Position numbers and translations under genes: made by a program. From positions 1 to 36,436 of the forward strand of contig CANPYJ010000018.1 of NCBI GenBank assembly GCA_947588275.1: a stretch of 36,436 nucleotides of DNA, written 5' to 3'. Below are positions 8,858 to 16,880 of this stretch, piece by piece (within the stretch, counting starts at the first letter, position 1; each line of letters begins with the position of its first letter). The DNA comes from an uncultured Alphaproteobacteria bacterium (GTDB lineage Bacteria; Pseudomonadota; Alphaproteobacteria; RF32; CAG-239). Under the pieces are notes generated by a model. The model saw nothing but the letters and a program-made list of their open reading frames with translations, was not told the DNA's origin and did not search any database.

Positions 8858-10720
8858 TTACCGCAGCAAACACTCATACCCCGCATTCATAACCTTCCGA
8901 CAAAGATGTTCAAGCTTCTGCGGCGCCGCCTTAACCACCAGACGATACAGTGGCTGTCCGTTCATTTCTGCGGTTTCGATTTGCGGCGTCGTCCCTTTGA
9001 GTTCGACAACCTTGGCGCTGATTTCTTTCCAATCGTCATCCGCATTGTGCCGCTCGACATAGGCTCCCAGCTGCATGATTTTTGCAGCCTTGTTTTCCGG
9101 CAAACCGGCGGATTCGCGCGGCGCGGTTTCGCTGACGGCAAGCAATTTTGCCTTGGCGCGGGACGCCGTCTGCGAACGGGACGCCGTCTGCGGACGGAAC
9201 GCCGTCTGCGGACGCGGCGAGGCATCTGCATAAACATCGTCGTTCACCACTTCCTCCAGCCAATTATCGTCCTTTGCCCAGCCGCCGACATTTTCGATTT
9301 GAGGCTTGACCTTAATTTGTTTTTGCACACCGGACATCATGTTTATCAAATCCTGATTGAACGACTTTTTAAGCCCTTGGGCAATATTTTTAACCGACGC
9401 TTTCAAAACCTTTTTGCCTAACGGCGACAAACCGGCATGGAAATACAGCCCGCGCACGGCGGCCGCCCGATCCGCACGCCGTTGCGCCTGCGCAAGCTCG
9501 TTTTCTTCCAGCCCAAGCCGCGTGTTAAACAGCGCCAGTTTCTCTTCAAAACTCGGATGCGGAAGCTTCTCCAACCTCTGCACCTCTTTACGCACGCTCA
9601 CTGCGGCGCGATTGGCCGCCTCAGTTTCGGCATCGGCCAGTTTTACCAGCTGATACCCGACTTCAAGCTGTGTGACCACGGCGGCGCTCACTTCGTCAAA
9701 AGCCTTTTCTTTAAGGGCAGGCCGCCGTCTGTCATCTGCGCCGACTCGTTTGTAGGCATTGACCGCGTCAATCGCATTGGCGGCGACATTCAAGGCTTTT
9801 TCATACAATTTTCTCTCATAGACCTCGTTTTCGATTTTCAAACCGTTGACATCCAGACTGGAAACCGGCGGATACCGATTGCTGATACGGCTGCGCAGAT
9901 CATCGGCGGCATAGCTTTTGAGCGCCGACTTGGCCAGGGCAAATTCGGTGCGATTGCGCACCGCGGCTTCCTGAAAAACTTCTATGCTGTAATCTTTGTC
10001 AAAATCCTCAAGCTCATAAAAACGCCGGCCTTCCAACGACACTTTTTCCATATCAAGCTGCGTCAAAGCAGCATATTCCTGCCGCATAAACTCCAACTGA
10101 CTGCGCATTTCGTCCAGTCGATGCAGAAGGACCTGCTGATTTTTGCGATAATCGTATTCGGCCTCGCTTAAAGTCCCGTCACGCTGCTCTTTGGCATTGA
10201 GCGCATCGACAATTTTTTTCTCTTGCCGCTCCAAGCGGTCGAGATTTCTGAGCTCTTTGCCGGCAAACCAGGCATTCTGATGCAGCTTAATCGCTTTCAG
10301 CGCCATACTGCGCGCCGCGCTCTCATAAAAATAGTTATCGGTATAACTCAGGCTGTCGCTCAAACCGGCCACTCCGTAGATAACCGCGAACTCCAAAGCG
10401 CGCGCCGCTTCCATAAGCCGATTTTCATCGTTTACGTCAGAGACGATGACTTTTTGCAGCAAAGCCTCGCCGCTTTCCTCGGAAGAAACGGAAAAAATCC
10501 GTTTGTGCAGCTGGCTGCCGACCGTATCGGCATTGTATTTTGCCGCTCGCGCCATAGAATCATAGACGTCGAGCTTACCTTTGGCGGCTTCGGGGGCTGT
10601 GGCAAAAACCAATTCCGCCGGTTTCGATTCGGTCTGGATTTCCTGCTTTTCCACAGCGCAGGCAGCTAGCCCTCCCAGCGCCAAAATCGCAATTATCCGC
10701 AGAAATAAATGAGTTTTCAT
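8858..10720 (-). CDS. TolC-like outer-membrane lipoprotein with C-terminal SPOR domain
   Basis: 620 residues from the chosen ATG, which has GGGGGA about eight bases upstream. An upstream in-frame ATG would add eleven residues and spoil the signal peptide. The N-terminus is a lipoprotein signal with lipobox LAAC, giving lipidated Cys21. The body (about 45-490) is long and helical. The ARAAKYN and VFQEAAVRNRTEFALAK segments match TolC-family outer-membrane efflux proteins. A hexapeptide tandem repeat linker follows at about 503-520. Residues about 545-620 resemble a SPOR domain, starting near IMQLGAY, which binds denuded septal peptidoglycan. The TolC-SPOR fusion is unusual. It is the first gene of a block with the pentapeptide and VirD4-like genes. 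The TolC and SPOR calls are by motif and need a profile search. Confidence 0.7.
   Translation of the reverse strand: MKTHLFLRIIAILALGGLAACAVEKQEIQTESKPAELVFATAPEAAKGKLDVYDSMARAAKYNADTVGSQLHKRIFSVSSEESGEALLQKVIVSDVNDENRLMEAARALEFAVIYGVAGLSDSLSYTDNYFYESAARSMALKAIKLHQNAWFAGKELRNLDRLERQEKKIVDALNAKEQRDGTLSEAEYDYRKNQQVLLHRLDEMRSQLEFMRQEYAALTQLDMEKVSLEGRRFYELEDFDKDYSIEVFQEAAVRNRTEFALAKSALKSYAADDLRSRISNRYPPVSSLDVNGLKIENEVYERKLYEKALNVAANAIDAVNAYKRVGADDRRRPALKEKAFDEVSAAVVTQLEVGYQLVKLADAETEAANRAAVSVRKEVQRLEKLPHPSFEEKLALFNTRLGLEENELAQAQRRADRAAAVRGLYFHAGLSPLGKKVLKASVKNIAQGLKKSFNQDLINMMSGVQKQIKVKPQIENVGGWAKDDNWLEEVVNDDVYADASPRPQTAFRPQTASRSQTASRAKAKLLAVSETAPRESAGLPENKAAKIMQLGAYVERHNADDDWKEISAKVVELKGTTPQIETAEMNGQPLYRLVVKAAPQKLEHLCRKVMNAGYECLLR
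9161..9214 (-). repeat. Three 18-bp tandem repeats inside the TolC-like gene
   Basis: Three consecutive 18-base units at 9161-9178, 9179-9196 and 9197-9214 differ at one or two positions each. They encode the hexapeptide Q-T-A-(F/S)-R-(P/S) in tandem. They form a flexible linker between the helical TolC-like body and the SPOR domain. The unit length keeps frame, so copy number could vary without breaking the protein. Confidence 0.9.
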
Positions 10721-10734
10721 CGGCCATTCCCCCA

Positions 10735-10754
10735 ATGTAACAATATGTAACAAG
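10735..10754. repeat. Tandem 10-bp direct repeat upstream of the TolC-like gene
   Basis: ATGTAACAAT is followed immediately by ATGTAACAAG. It lies 15-34 bases before the start of the TolC-like gene, in the 110-base divergent region shared with the oxidoreductase gene. A spacing of one helical turn is what a cooperative DNA-binding site would show, but chance cannot be excluded. Confidence 0.5.
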
Positions 10755-10830
10755 GATTTAAAAGCTTTTTAGCAAATTTATTGATATATGTAAACTAAAA
10801 TAAATTTTGCAAAATTTTTAGGGATAAAAA

Positions 10831-11850
10831 ATGACTTCAAATATCAGAGTTGCCGTCATCGGCGCCGGCATGATGGGCAAAAATCATCTTAAAACGTACA
10901 AAACGCTGAACGGCGTTGAATTGGTCGGCGTCTATGACATTTCGTCCGAAGCTTGCAAAGCCGCCGCCGAATCTTTTGGCATCAAAGCTTTTGCCACAAT
11001 GGAAGAAGCCGCCGCGGCGGTCGACGCCGTCAGCATTGTCACCACTTCGGTCACCCATGCCGACGTTGGCTTGTTTTTCCTCAACAAAGGCATTCATTGT
11101 CTTATGGAAAAACCTCTCGCCACCACCGAAGCGCAGTGCAAACAGCTCATTGCCGCCGCCGAGAAAAACAATGTTACTCTCTTGGTCGGCCACATTGAGC
11201 AGTTTAATCCCGCGGTTGAGCAAATGCACCGCATTTTGTCTGACACCTCCAAAATCTGCTCGCTGTCCGCACGTCGCATGTCGGCTGCCAGCGGTCGCAT
11301 TACGGACGTCGACGTGGCGATGGATCTCATGATTCACGATGTCGAGGTTATCCAGTCTTTGGTCAAGTCGCCGGTTATCAATGTTGAGGCTTCGGCGGTC
11401 AAAACGGCCAAAAGCCCTCAAGGCAAAGACTATATTACCGCCCTCTTGGAGTTTGAAAACGGCGCCACTGCAGACATTACCGCCAGCCGCATCACTCAGG
11501 CGCGCGTTCGTACGCTTTCGGTCACCACCGATACGAATTATATTGATATGGACTTCATTAACCAAAGCATCAACGTCCATTCGCAAGGGCGGATGCCGTT
11601 TGTCAACCAAGATGAAATTCCCGATTGGATGCATTATGGCCTGAAAGGCAGCGTCGAACAGTTGTTTATTCCGACCAATCAGCCGCTGCAGGCCGAATTG
11701 AATCATTTTACAAACTGCATTCGCGGCACCGAGACGCCGCGCATCACCGGTCAGGCTGCCCTGGAAGCGTTAAAAGTCGTATGGAAAATTGAAGAACGAC
11801 TCGGTTTTTTTTGCGCAGGGCAAGACAGTCTTAACCTGGCGGCCGAATAA
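10831..11850 (+). CDS. Gfo/Idh/MocA family NAD(P)-dependent oxidoreductase
   Basis: 339-residue dehydrogenase. The N-terminal Rossmann fold has GAGMMG at 11-16, the family motif EKP at 93-95, and a catalytic-region motif ending IHD at 168-170. GHIEQFNP at 120-127 and the following R-R and DVxxDLMIHD pattern resemble sugar-nucleotide 3-dehydrogenases such as GnnA, which oxidises UDP-GlcNAc for lipid A with amide-linked chains. The substrate cannot be fixed here, because the partner aminotransferase and lpxA are not in the window. The gene is preceded by AGGGA and followed by a strong terminator, so it is probably monocistronic. Confidence 0.82.
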   Translation: MTSNIRVAVIGAGMMGKNHLKTYKTLNGVELVGVYDISSEACKAAAESFGIKAFATMEEAAAAVDAVSIVTTSVTHADVGLFFLNKGIHCLMEKPLATTEAQCKQLIAAAEKNNVTLLVGHIEQFNPAVEQMHRILSDTSKICSLSARRMSAASGRITDVDVAMDLMIHDVEVIQSLVKSPVINVEASAVKTAKSPQGKDYITALLEFENGATADITASRITQARVRTLSVTTDTNYIDMDFINQSINVHSQGRMPFVNQDEIPDWMHYGLKGSVEQLFIPTNQPLQAELNHFTNCIRGTETPRITGQAALEALKVVWKIEERLGFFCAGQDSLNLAAE

Positions 11851-11875
11851 AACTTCTCTTGCCAAAAAGAAAATT

Positions 11876-11905
11876 AAGGGGCATATAAGATATGTCCCTT
11901 TTTTT
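11876..11905 (+). terminator. Rho-independent terminator after the oxidoreductase gene
   Basis: An 11-base stem (AAGGGGCATAT with ATATGTCCCTT, one G-T pair) has a 3-base loop and is followed by a T run. It lies 25 bases after the stop codon. Confidence 0.85.
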
Positions 11906-11925
11906 AATAAACCGAAGATAAGAAC

Positions 11926-12741
11926 GTGCGTTACAAAATCACAGTTGAATATGACGGAACCGACATTCTCGGCTGGCAACGGCAGCTCGACGGCCCCAGC
12001 GTGCAGGAATATTTGGAAAATGCGCTGAACTTCTTGGCCGAAGCCGGCGGCGGCAAAAATTCAGATGCCGCTTCGGAGTTGAACACCGAACTGACGGCGC
12101 AGGCCTCCGCCCCGCACCGATTGATTGGAATTCAGGGTGCCGGCCGCACCGATGCCGGCGTTCATGCTTTGGGACAAGTGGCGCACTTTGACTTAGAGCG
12201 CAACATAGCCGACTGGAAACTGCGCGAGGCCCTGAATTTTTATCTGCGAGAACAAAATGCACCGGTTGCGGTATTGGCTGCGGAAGCCGTCGACGATTCG
12301 TTTAACGCCCGTTTTTCGGCCAAAGGACGCGGCTATGTTTATCGAATTTTAAATCGCCGTTCACCCTCTGTCTTGCTCAAAAACCGCGTTTGGTGGGTAC
12401 CGGTGCCGCTCGATGTGGAAAAGATGCGCCAAGGCGCGGCTTTTTTGCTTGGCCGCCATGATTTCAGCTCGTTTCGCGCGGCCGCCTGCCAAGCCAAATC
12501 TCCGGTCAAAACGCTTGACAGGCTCGACATTGCCACCTCCGGCGAAGAAATCATTTTTACGGTGGAGGCCAAATCGTTTTTGCACCATCAGGTGCGCAAT
12601 ATGGTCGGAACGCTCAAATTGGCAGGAGACGGGCATTTGCGTCCGGAAGACATAAAGACCATATTGGAGCTCAGAGACCGCAAAGCCGCCGGCCCCACCG
12701 CACCGGCCTGTGGCTTATATTTAAGCAAAGTTTGGTACTGA
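11926..12741 (+). CDS. truA: tRNA pseudouridine(38-40) synthase TruA
   Basis: 271-residue enzyme that modifies the anticodon stem-loop at positions 38-40. The active-site motif GRTDAGVH is at 73-80 with nucleophilic Asp76, and LDGPSVQEYL precedes it. Later landmarks are ARFSAKGRGYVYRI and FLHHQVRNMVG. The start is GTG, and no alternative gives the conserved YKITVEYDGT N-terminus. Compared with E. coli TruA, about 25 extra residues rich in Gly, Ala and Ser lie between SVQEYL and AGRTDAG (roughly 38-64). It is convergent with recX, four bases apart. Confidence 0.94.
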   Translation: MRYKITVEYDGTDILGWQRQLDGPSVQEYLENALNFLAEAGGGKNSDAASELNTELTAQASAPHRLIGIQGAGRTDAGVHALGQVAHFDLERNIADWKLREALNFYLREQNAPVAVLAAEAVDDSFNARFSAKGRGYVYRILNRRSPSVLLKNRVWWVPVPLDVEKMRQGAAFLLGRHDFSSFRAAACQAKSPVKTLDRLDIATSGEEIIFTVEAKSFLHHQVRNMVGTLKLAGDGHLRPEDIKTILELRDRKAAGPTAPACGLYLSKVWY

Positions 12742-12745
12742 GAGC

Positions 12746-13273
12746 TCATTCGCCGGACATCTCCAAAACTTGCACGGCAATATCATAATCAAATCCGGCG
12801 CGCACCAAAACCGCCAAATCTTTGGAGCGTCGAGCCGCCCGAGTTTCCGCGTCGGGACTGAAAGGGCCGATGTGCTTTTTGCGCGCCAGCTTCACTGCGG
12901 CCTCAAGCGGATTGTAATCTTGCGCATCAATCAACTGCGCAATGATGTTTTCGTCGATTCCTTTTTCCCGCAGTTTACCCTGAATATAGCGCGGCGACTT
13001 GCCGGCCGCCATATAATCTTTGATTTTTAGTTCGCTGTAACGCGTATCGTCCACATACCCGACACGTTGAAAATCGGCCAAAACTTCCTCAATCCAGTCA
13101 TAGGCCTCGGCCTTGGAAAATTCCGGCGTATGATAGGCATAGTCATCGACTCTGCGGCGCAAAACCTTGCGCAGATTGGCAGTCGACGTCTCAAAACGCT
13201 TCAAATAATACAGTCCGATGTTTTTGAGACGCGCCGGAGTAATTTTGCGGCTGACAGTTTTTTTCGTAGGCAT
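12746..13273 (-). CDS. recX: RecX family regulatory protein
   Basis: RecX proteins bind RecA filaments and modulate their activity. The protein is basic and helical, with the three-helix-repeat pattern of the family: YYLKRFETS, then LRRRVDDY, then VGYVDDTRYSELKIKDYMAAGKSP (split here as GYVDDTRY and SPRYIQGKLREKGI). The ATG at 13273 is chosen (175 residues) because GAGGA lies eleven bases upstream and a TATAAT box lies between it and an upstream in-frame ATG at 13306. It is divergent from hslO and not linked to recA, which is not in the window. Confidence 0.82.
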   Translation of the reverse strand: MPTKKTVSRKITPARLKNIGLYYLKRFETSTANLRKVLRRRVDDYAYHTPEFSKAEAYDWIEEVLADFQRVGYVDDTRYSELKIKDYMAAGKSPRYIQGKLREKGIDENIIAQLIDAQDYNPLEAAVKLARKKHIGPFSPDAETRAARRSKDLAVLVRAGFDYDIAVQVLEMSGE

Positions 13274-13276
13274 CAC

Positions 13277-13317
13277 TTGAAATTTCCTCACAATCGTATT
13301 ATACAACTCAAATTATA
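13277..13317. promoter_or_regulatory. Divergent promoter region between recX and hslO
   Basis: Two TATAAT boxes lie on the minus strand (13298-13303 and 13312-13317) for recX. On the plus strand TTGAAA (13277-13282) with a 17-base spacer and TATACA (13300-13305) could serve hslO. The elements overlap, so the two genes may compete for polymerase. Only the -10 boxes on the minus strand are strong. Confidence 0.45.
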
Positions 13318-13342
13318 TCACTATTTAAAAGAGAAGTGCAAC

Positions 13343-14266
13343 ATGGCTCCCATAACAATGACAAATTTTGATTCCTGCGTATCGTTTATGATAGAAAACG
13401 GCGTTTACCAAGGCCGGCTTATCCGTCTGCATCAGGTTGTGGATACAATCGTAGGCAAGCACTGCTACCCGCGGCCGATTGGCGCGGCCGTGGCCGAAAG
13501 CACGGTTCTTGGCGCCCTTTTGGCCAGCCAGCTCAAATACGACGGTCTGTTCACCTTGCAGATTCAAAGCAACGGCGTCATTACCTTGCTGGTCGTCGAC
13601 GTAACGTCCGACGGCAAAATTCGCGCCTGCGCAAGGTTTGACGAAGAACATCTGCACCAAAGCCAAAAGCTTCGCAAAACCGAAGGCAAGATTGAACCGA
13701 CGCCTCATCTGCTGGGCGGCGGCGTTTTGGCGTTTACGGTAGACCAAGGCCCCGACACCGAGCTTTATCAGGGGATGGTTGATTTGCAGGGCAAAACGCT
13801 GACTGAATGTGCCTTGCGCTATTTTAAGCAATCGGAACAGATTGACACCGCGCTGAAATTGTTTTTGAAAGCGCCCGAAGGTGAATCGTCGTCGTGGCTG
13901 GCCGCCGGCATTATGTTGCAAAAAATGCCCGCCGCCGGTTCCGTTTTGTCGGCGGAAGAACAGGCCGAAACCTGGAACGAGGCCAAGATTTTTATGGACA
14001 GTCTGAGAGAAGACGAGGTTTTTAACGCCGAATTAAGTTCGGAACTACTGCTGCACCGACTGTTTCATAGCAGCAAACTGCATATTTTCAACACGTGCTC
14101 TTATCAATTCGGCTGTCGCTGCTCACGCGAAAAGCTGCTGACCACGCTGCAGGGATTCTCGGCAGACGACGTTAAGTCTATGGTGCAAGACGGCAAAATC
14201 ACCGCCACCTGCCGCTTTTGCAACGAACAATATGTATACTCGCCGGCCGAATTGCAAAAACAGTAA
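13343..14266 (+). CDS. hslO: Hsp33 redox-regulated chaperone
   Basis: 307-residue cytoplasmic holdase that is switched on by oxidation. The C-terminal zinc centre is visible as C-x-C (258, 260) and C-x-x-C (290, 293). Its four cysteines bind zinc when reduced and form disulfides under oxidative and heat stress. An extra cysteine is at about 250. The body contains the family's GTLQIQ-like core strand and a GGGVLAFT segment. The ATG at 13343 is chosen because it gives the normal Hsp33 length. The frame is open upstream for 92 codons, but those residues overlap recX on the other strand and look unrelated. Confidence 0.92.
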   Translation: MAPITMTNFDSCVSFMIENGVYQGRLIRLHQVVDTIVGKHCYPRPIGAAVAESTVLGALLASQLKYDGLFTLQIQSNGVITLLVVDVTSDGKIRACARFDEEHLHQSQKLRKTEGKIEPTPHLLGGGVLAFTVDQGPDTELYQGMVDLQGKTLTECALRYFKQSEQIDTALKLFLKAPEGESSSWLAAGIMLQKMPAAGSVLSAEEQAETWNEAKIFMDSLREDEVFNAELSSELLLHRLFHSSKLHIFNTCSYQFGCRCSREKLLTTLQGFSADDVKSMVQDGKITATCRFCNEQYVYSPAELQKQ

Positions 14267-14354
14267 TTAACCGCTTATTAATCTATGTTGAATATACTAA
14301 GTGCAAACTCTGTTTCAGAGAGGCTGACTTTATGCTCTACAAAAGGGTGCGACT

Positions 14355-14963
14355 ATGATAAAAAAACTTTTATCGATGCTGTTTTTAGGGATTTTGATTT
14401 CCGGCTGTGCGGCAACCGATGCGGAATATCTGCCGCGTTATCAGGAACCGCGCTATGCTTCGGAAGAGCCGATTCAGCTCAAAGTCCGCGACATTAAAAT
14501 CAGTTCCGAATTTATGCCGACTTTCGTGCGTCCGCATGTTGAGCATCTGTTTCCCGTATCCATTGAAAAAGCGGCCAAACTGTGGGCGGAAGATCGTCTG
14601 AAAGCGGTAGACTATTCCACCAACCGCATTGCCGAAGTCATCATCAAAGACGCCAGCGTAACAGAGACGGTTGAGCCCGGTAGCAACCAAATTTTCATAA
14701 ACGACCGCGTGCGTTATCGGGCACATTTGGTCGTCACCATCAAAATTACCGATCCGGAAAATTTGTCCCAGGCCTCCACCAATGTTGACGCCTGGCGCGA
14801 ACTCACCATTCCCGACAACACCGACATTGCCGAAAAAGAGCAATATTGGAACGGTATGGTGCGCAAACTTTTTGACGAGTTCAATACCAAGATGACGACC
14901 AATATTTATCAATATTTGAATATGTATGTCGTCAACAAACCTCTGACCCCGACATATTACTAA
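14355..14963 (+). CDS. Putative lipoprotein of unknown function
   Basis: 202 residues with a lipoprotein signal: MIKKLL, a hydrophobic run and lipobox ISGC with Cys18. After processing, a region rich in short strands and helices carries no recognised catalytic motif. The start is supported by AAAGGG about twelve bases upstream. It lies 88 bases after hslO and tail-to-tail with apaG, overlapping it by four bases. Function cannot be assigned from what is visible. It is probably anchored to the inner or outer membrane facing the periplasm. Confidence 0.75.
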   Translation: MIKKLLSMLFLGILISGCAATDAEYLPRYQEPRYASEEPIQLKVRDIKISSEFMPTFVRPHVEHLFPVSIEKAAKLWAEDRLKAVDYSTNRIAEVIIKDASVTETVEPGSNQIFINDRVRYRAHLVVTIKITDPENLSQASTNVDAWRELTIPDNTDIAEKEQYWNGMVRKLFDEFNTKMTTNIYQYLNMYVVNKPLTPTYY

Positions 14964-15370
14964 TGCAGAGTCAAACGTTTCGGTAAACCGGGTGCCGACA
15001 GGCTAAAGGTCGGTATCCGGATTTCTTTTATTTTTTGGTCGCCTTCGGTGCGAATTTGGCAACTGCCGTAAAATACCGCATTGGCGGCATCAAGCGGCGT
15101 TTCGGACGTAAACTCAAAATATTCTCCGGGATTAAGTTCCGGCATTTCTCCCTTAAACCCAAGGCTGCAATCATTGTAGCTTTTGCCGGATTCGTCAGTA
15201 ATCTTCCAATCTTTCCCCAAGAGTTGAATTTTGCCGTCGGTATTATTTTCAATACACAGATAATACCCCCACAAAAACTGCCCCGGCGCTCTGTGATCTA
15301 CCAACACCGGACAGGCAGAAACGGTAATTCCGTTCGCCTGGCTCACCAAAATTTCGCTTTCTTCCGGCAT
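14960..15370 (-). CDS. apaG: ApaG domain protein
   Basis: 136-residue beta-sandwich ApaG protein (Co2+/Mg2+ efflux protein ApaG by old naming; biochemical role unresolved). Family landmarks visible are the YLCIENN strand, QLLGKDWKITDESG, the GEMPELNPGEYFEF stretch and a C-terminal IPTFSLSAPG. The reading frame is open far upstream, but the ATG at 15370 has GGAG eight bases before it and gives the usual ApaG length, so longer versions were rejected. It is divergent from the AnmK-like gene and convergent with the lipoprotein gene. Confidence 0.88.
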   Translation of the reverse strand: MPEESEILVSQANGITVSACPVLVDHRAPGQFLWGYYLCIENNTDGKIQLLGKDWKITDESGKSYNDCSLGFKGEMPELNPGEYFEFTSETPLDAANAVFYGSCQIRTEGDQKIKEIRIPTFSLSAPGLPKRLTLH

Positions 15371-15528
15371 TAGGTTCTCCAAATTGCTTAACATATGCTT
15401 AATTTTTAAAAAAGCTCCGTCTGATTCGCAAGTCCCGCACGACCTTATCCCCAAACTTATAAACAGCATTTTATTTTTGTCGCCGATTGGGTATGCTGAA
15501 TACGTGCAGATAGAAAAAGGATGACAAA

Positions 15529-16827
15529 ATGACCGTATATCGGCTGATTGGCAATATGACCGGCAACAGTATGGACGCCGTTGACTTGGTACTGACCGAA
15601 TTTGACGGCGACCGAATGACTGACATCTGCGCATACAGTCGGCCTTATTCACGTGTTATGCAGGAGCGCATGGAAGACCTGCGCGCCAAAGTCCGCGCCA
15701 AAACGCGCGCTGAGATTGAAGCCTTGCCGGAGTTTGGTCCACTGCATGACGACTATATCCGCGGCATTGCCGATTGCGTCAATGAGATGTGCGTCGCCAA
15801 CCATATTGCCAAACAAAGCATAGATGCCATAGGTTTCCATGGCAAAACGCTTGACCACCATCCGCCGTCTGTGGCACGGCATAACCATACTCGTCCCTAT
15901 ACCCTGCAAATGGGCTCCGGACAAATGCTTTCGGACTTGACCGGTCTGAAAGTTGTCTATGATTTTCGCTCGGCACTGCTCATGTCCGGATTTGAGGGAG
16001 CGCCGCTGGCACCGCTGCACAACGCGCACATTGCGGCCGCTGAGGGTGACGCCATCTATTACAACGGCGGCAACACCTCAAATTTTGCCGTCATCAGCGG
16101 CGGCAAGATACAAATTGCCGCAGATTCCGGCCCGTTCAACGAATACGTCGACAACTATGTCCGCCGGCAAGTGGGCGTTCCCTTTGATCAAGACGGCCGA
16201 TACGGCGCCGCCGGGAAGCTTGATGTCTGCTTTATGCAATATATGTTTGACTTGGGGCGCGGCTACTATGACCTGCCTTTGCCCAAATCGGGAGATCCGG
16301 CTTATTACCGCACCGAAGAACTTTTTTCGGCGGCCGCTCAAAACAATCTGTCTTTTGCCGACGCCGTACAGACATTTGAATATTTTGCCGCTTACATAGC
16401 GGTGCAAGGCCTGAGCCTGATTCCGGACACCGTTTCCATGCCGGCAGATATTGTATTGTTTGGCGGAGGGTGGAAAAACCCCGTTGTCCGCCGCAGTTTT
16501 GAAAACATCTTGCACGGCCGGGGCTTGATTTTGCCCGAACATCAAAAATCTTTCGCCGCCCTGAAAAGGCGTTTTGCCGTGGTGCCGCGCATCCGCCCGT
16601 CAAAATTTGAAGCTTATATGGAAGCGCGGTTGTTTGCCGACATGGCGCGTTATAAACTGGAAGAAAAAGCATGGGATATTCCGGAAGTTGCCGCCGCCGG
16701 CAAACGCATTGTTTGCGGCCGCACAGCCTTGCCGAACCCGACACAAACCAGAGCCTACGCCGACCGTGTCAACCTTGCCGCCAAAGGCTGGCAAGACGAA
16801 TTCCCCGATGCTGGAAAAACGGTTTAA
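15529..16827 (+). CDS. anmK: Anhydro-N-acetylmuramic acid kinase-like protein (divergent AnmK)
   Basis: 432-residue ASKHA-fold kinase resembling AnmK, which phosphorylates and opens 1,6-anhydro-MurNAc in peptidoglycan recycling. Matching landmarks are GFHGKT (102-107), DFRSA (145-149), GAPLAP (157-162), an NGGNTSN segment (179-185) and DSGPFNEYVD (199-208) at the catalytic-Asp region. The phosphate-binding loop is GNSMDAVD (12-19) rather than the usual GTSLDG-D, and the usual DTGPGN is DSGPFN. It may therefore be a diverged paralogue with another sugar substrate. The length exceeds the usual 370 residues. AAAGGATG precedes the ATG. Confidence 0.75.
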   Translation: MTVYRLIGNMTGNSMDAVDLVLTEFDGDRMTDICAYSRPYSRVMQERMEDLRAKVRAKTRAEIEALPEFGPLHDDYIRGIADCVNEMCVANHIAKQSIDAIGFHGKTLDHHPPSVARHNHTRPYTLQMGSGQMLSDLTGLKVVYDFRSALLMSGFEGAPLAPLHNAHIAAAEGDAIYYNGGNTSNFAVISGGKIQIAADSGPFNEYVDNYVRRQVGVPFDQDGRYGAAGKLDVCFMQYMFDLGRGYYDLPLPKSGDPAYYRTEELFSAAAQNNLSFADAVQTFEYFAAYIAVQGLSLIPDTVSMPADIVLFGGGWKNPVVRRSFENILHGRGLILPEHQKSFAALKRRFAVVPRIRPSKFEAYMEARLFADMARYKLEEKAWDIPEVAAAGKRIVCGRTALPNPTQTRAYADRVNLAAKGWQDEFPDAGKTV

Positions 16828-16880
16828 GACAATCCCGCCAAATAAGGCTGGATTTTTTGTCTGCTGCGCAAAATAAGACA

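Noticed and set aside
5320..10753. A complete conjugative element or prophage.
   Set aside because: No relaxase, integrase, attachment site, replication gene, VirB or phage structural gene is present, and the flanks are housekeeping genes.
10837..11706. A 289-codon open frame on the minus strand opposite the oxidoreductase gene.
   Set aside because: It is fully antisense to a well-supported Gfo/Idh/MocA gene, has no family features, and its composition mirrors the codon bias of the real gene.
13067..13342. N-terminal extension of Hsp33 by 92 residues.
   Set aside because: The extension overlaps recX, has no similarity to Hsp33, and the ATG at 13343 gives the normal family length.
15371..15652. 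N-terminal extension of ApaG.
   Set aside because: It would overlap the AnmK-like gene, and the ATG at 15370 has a good ribosome-binding site and gives normal length.
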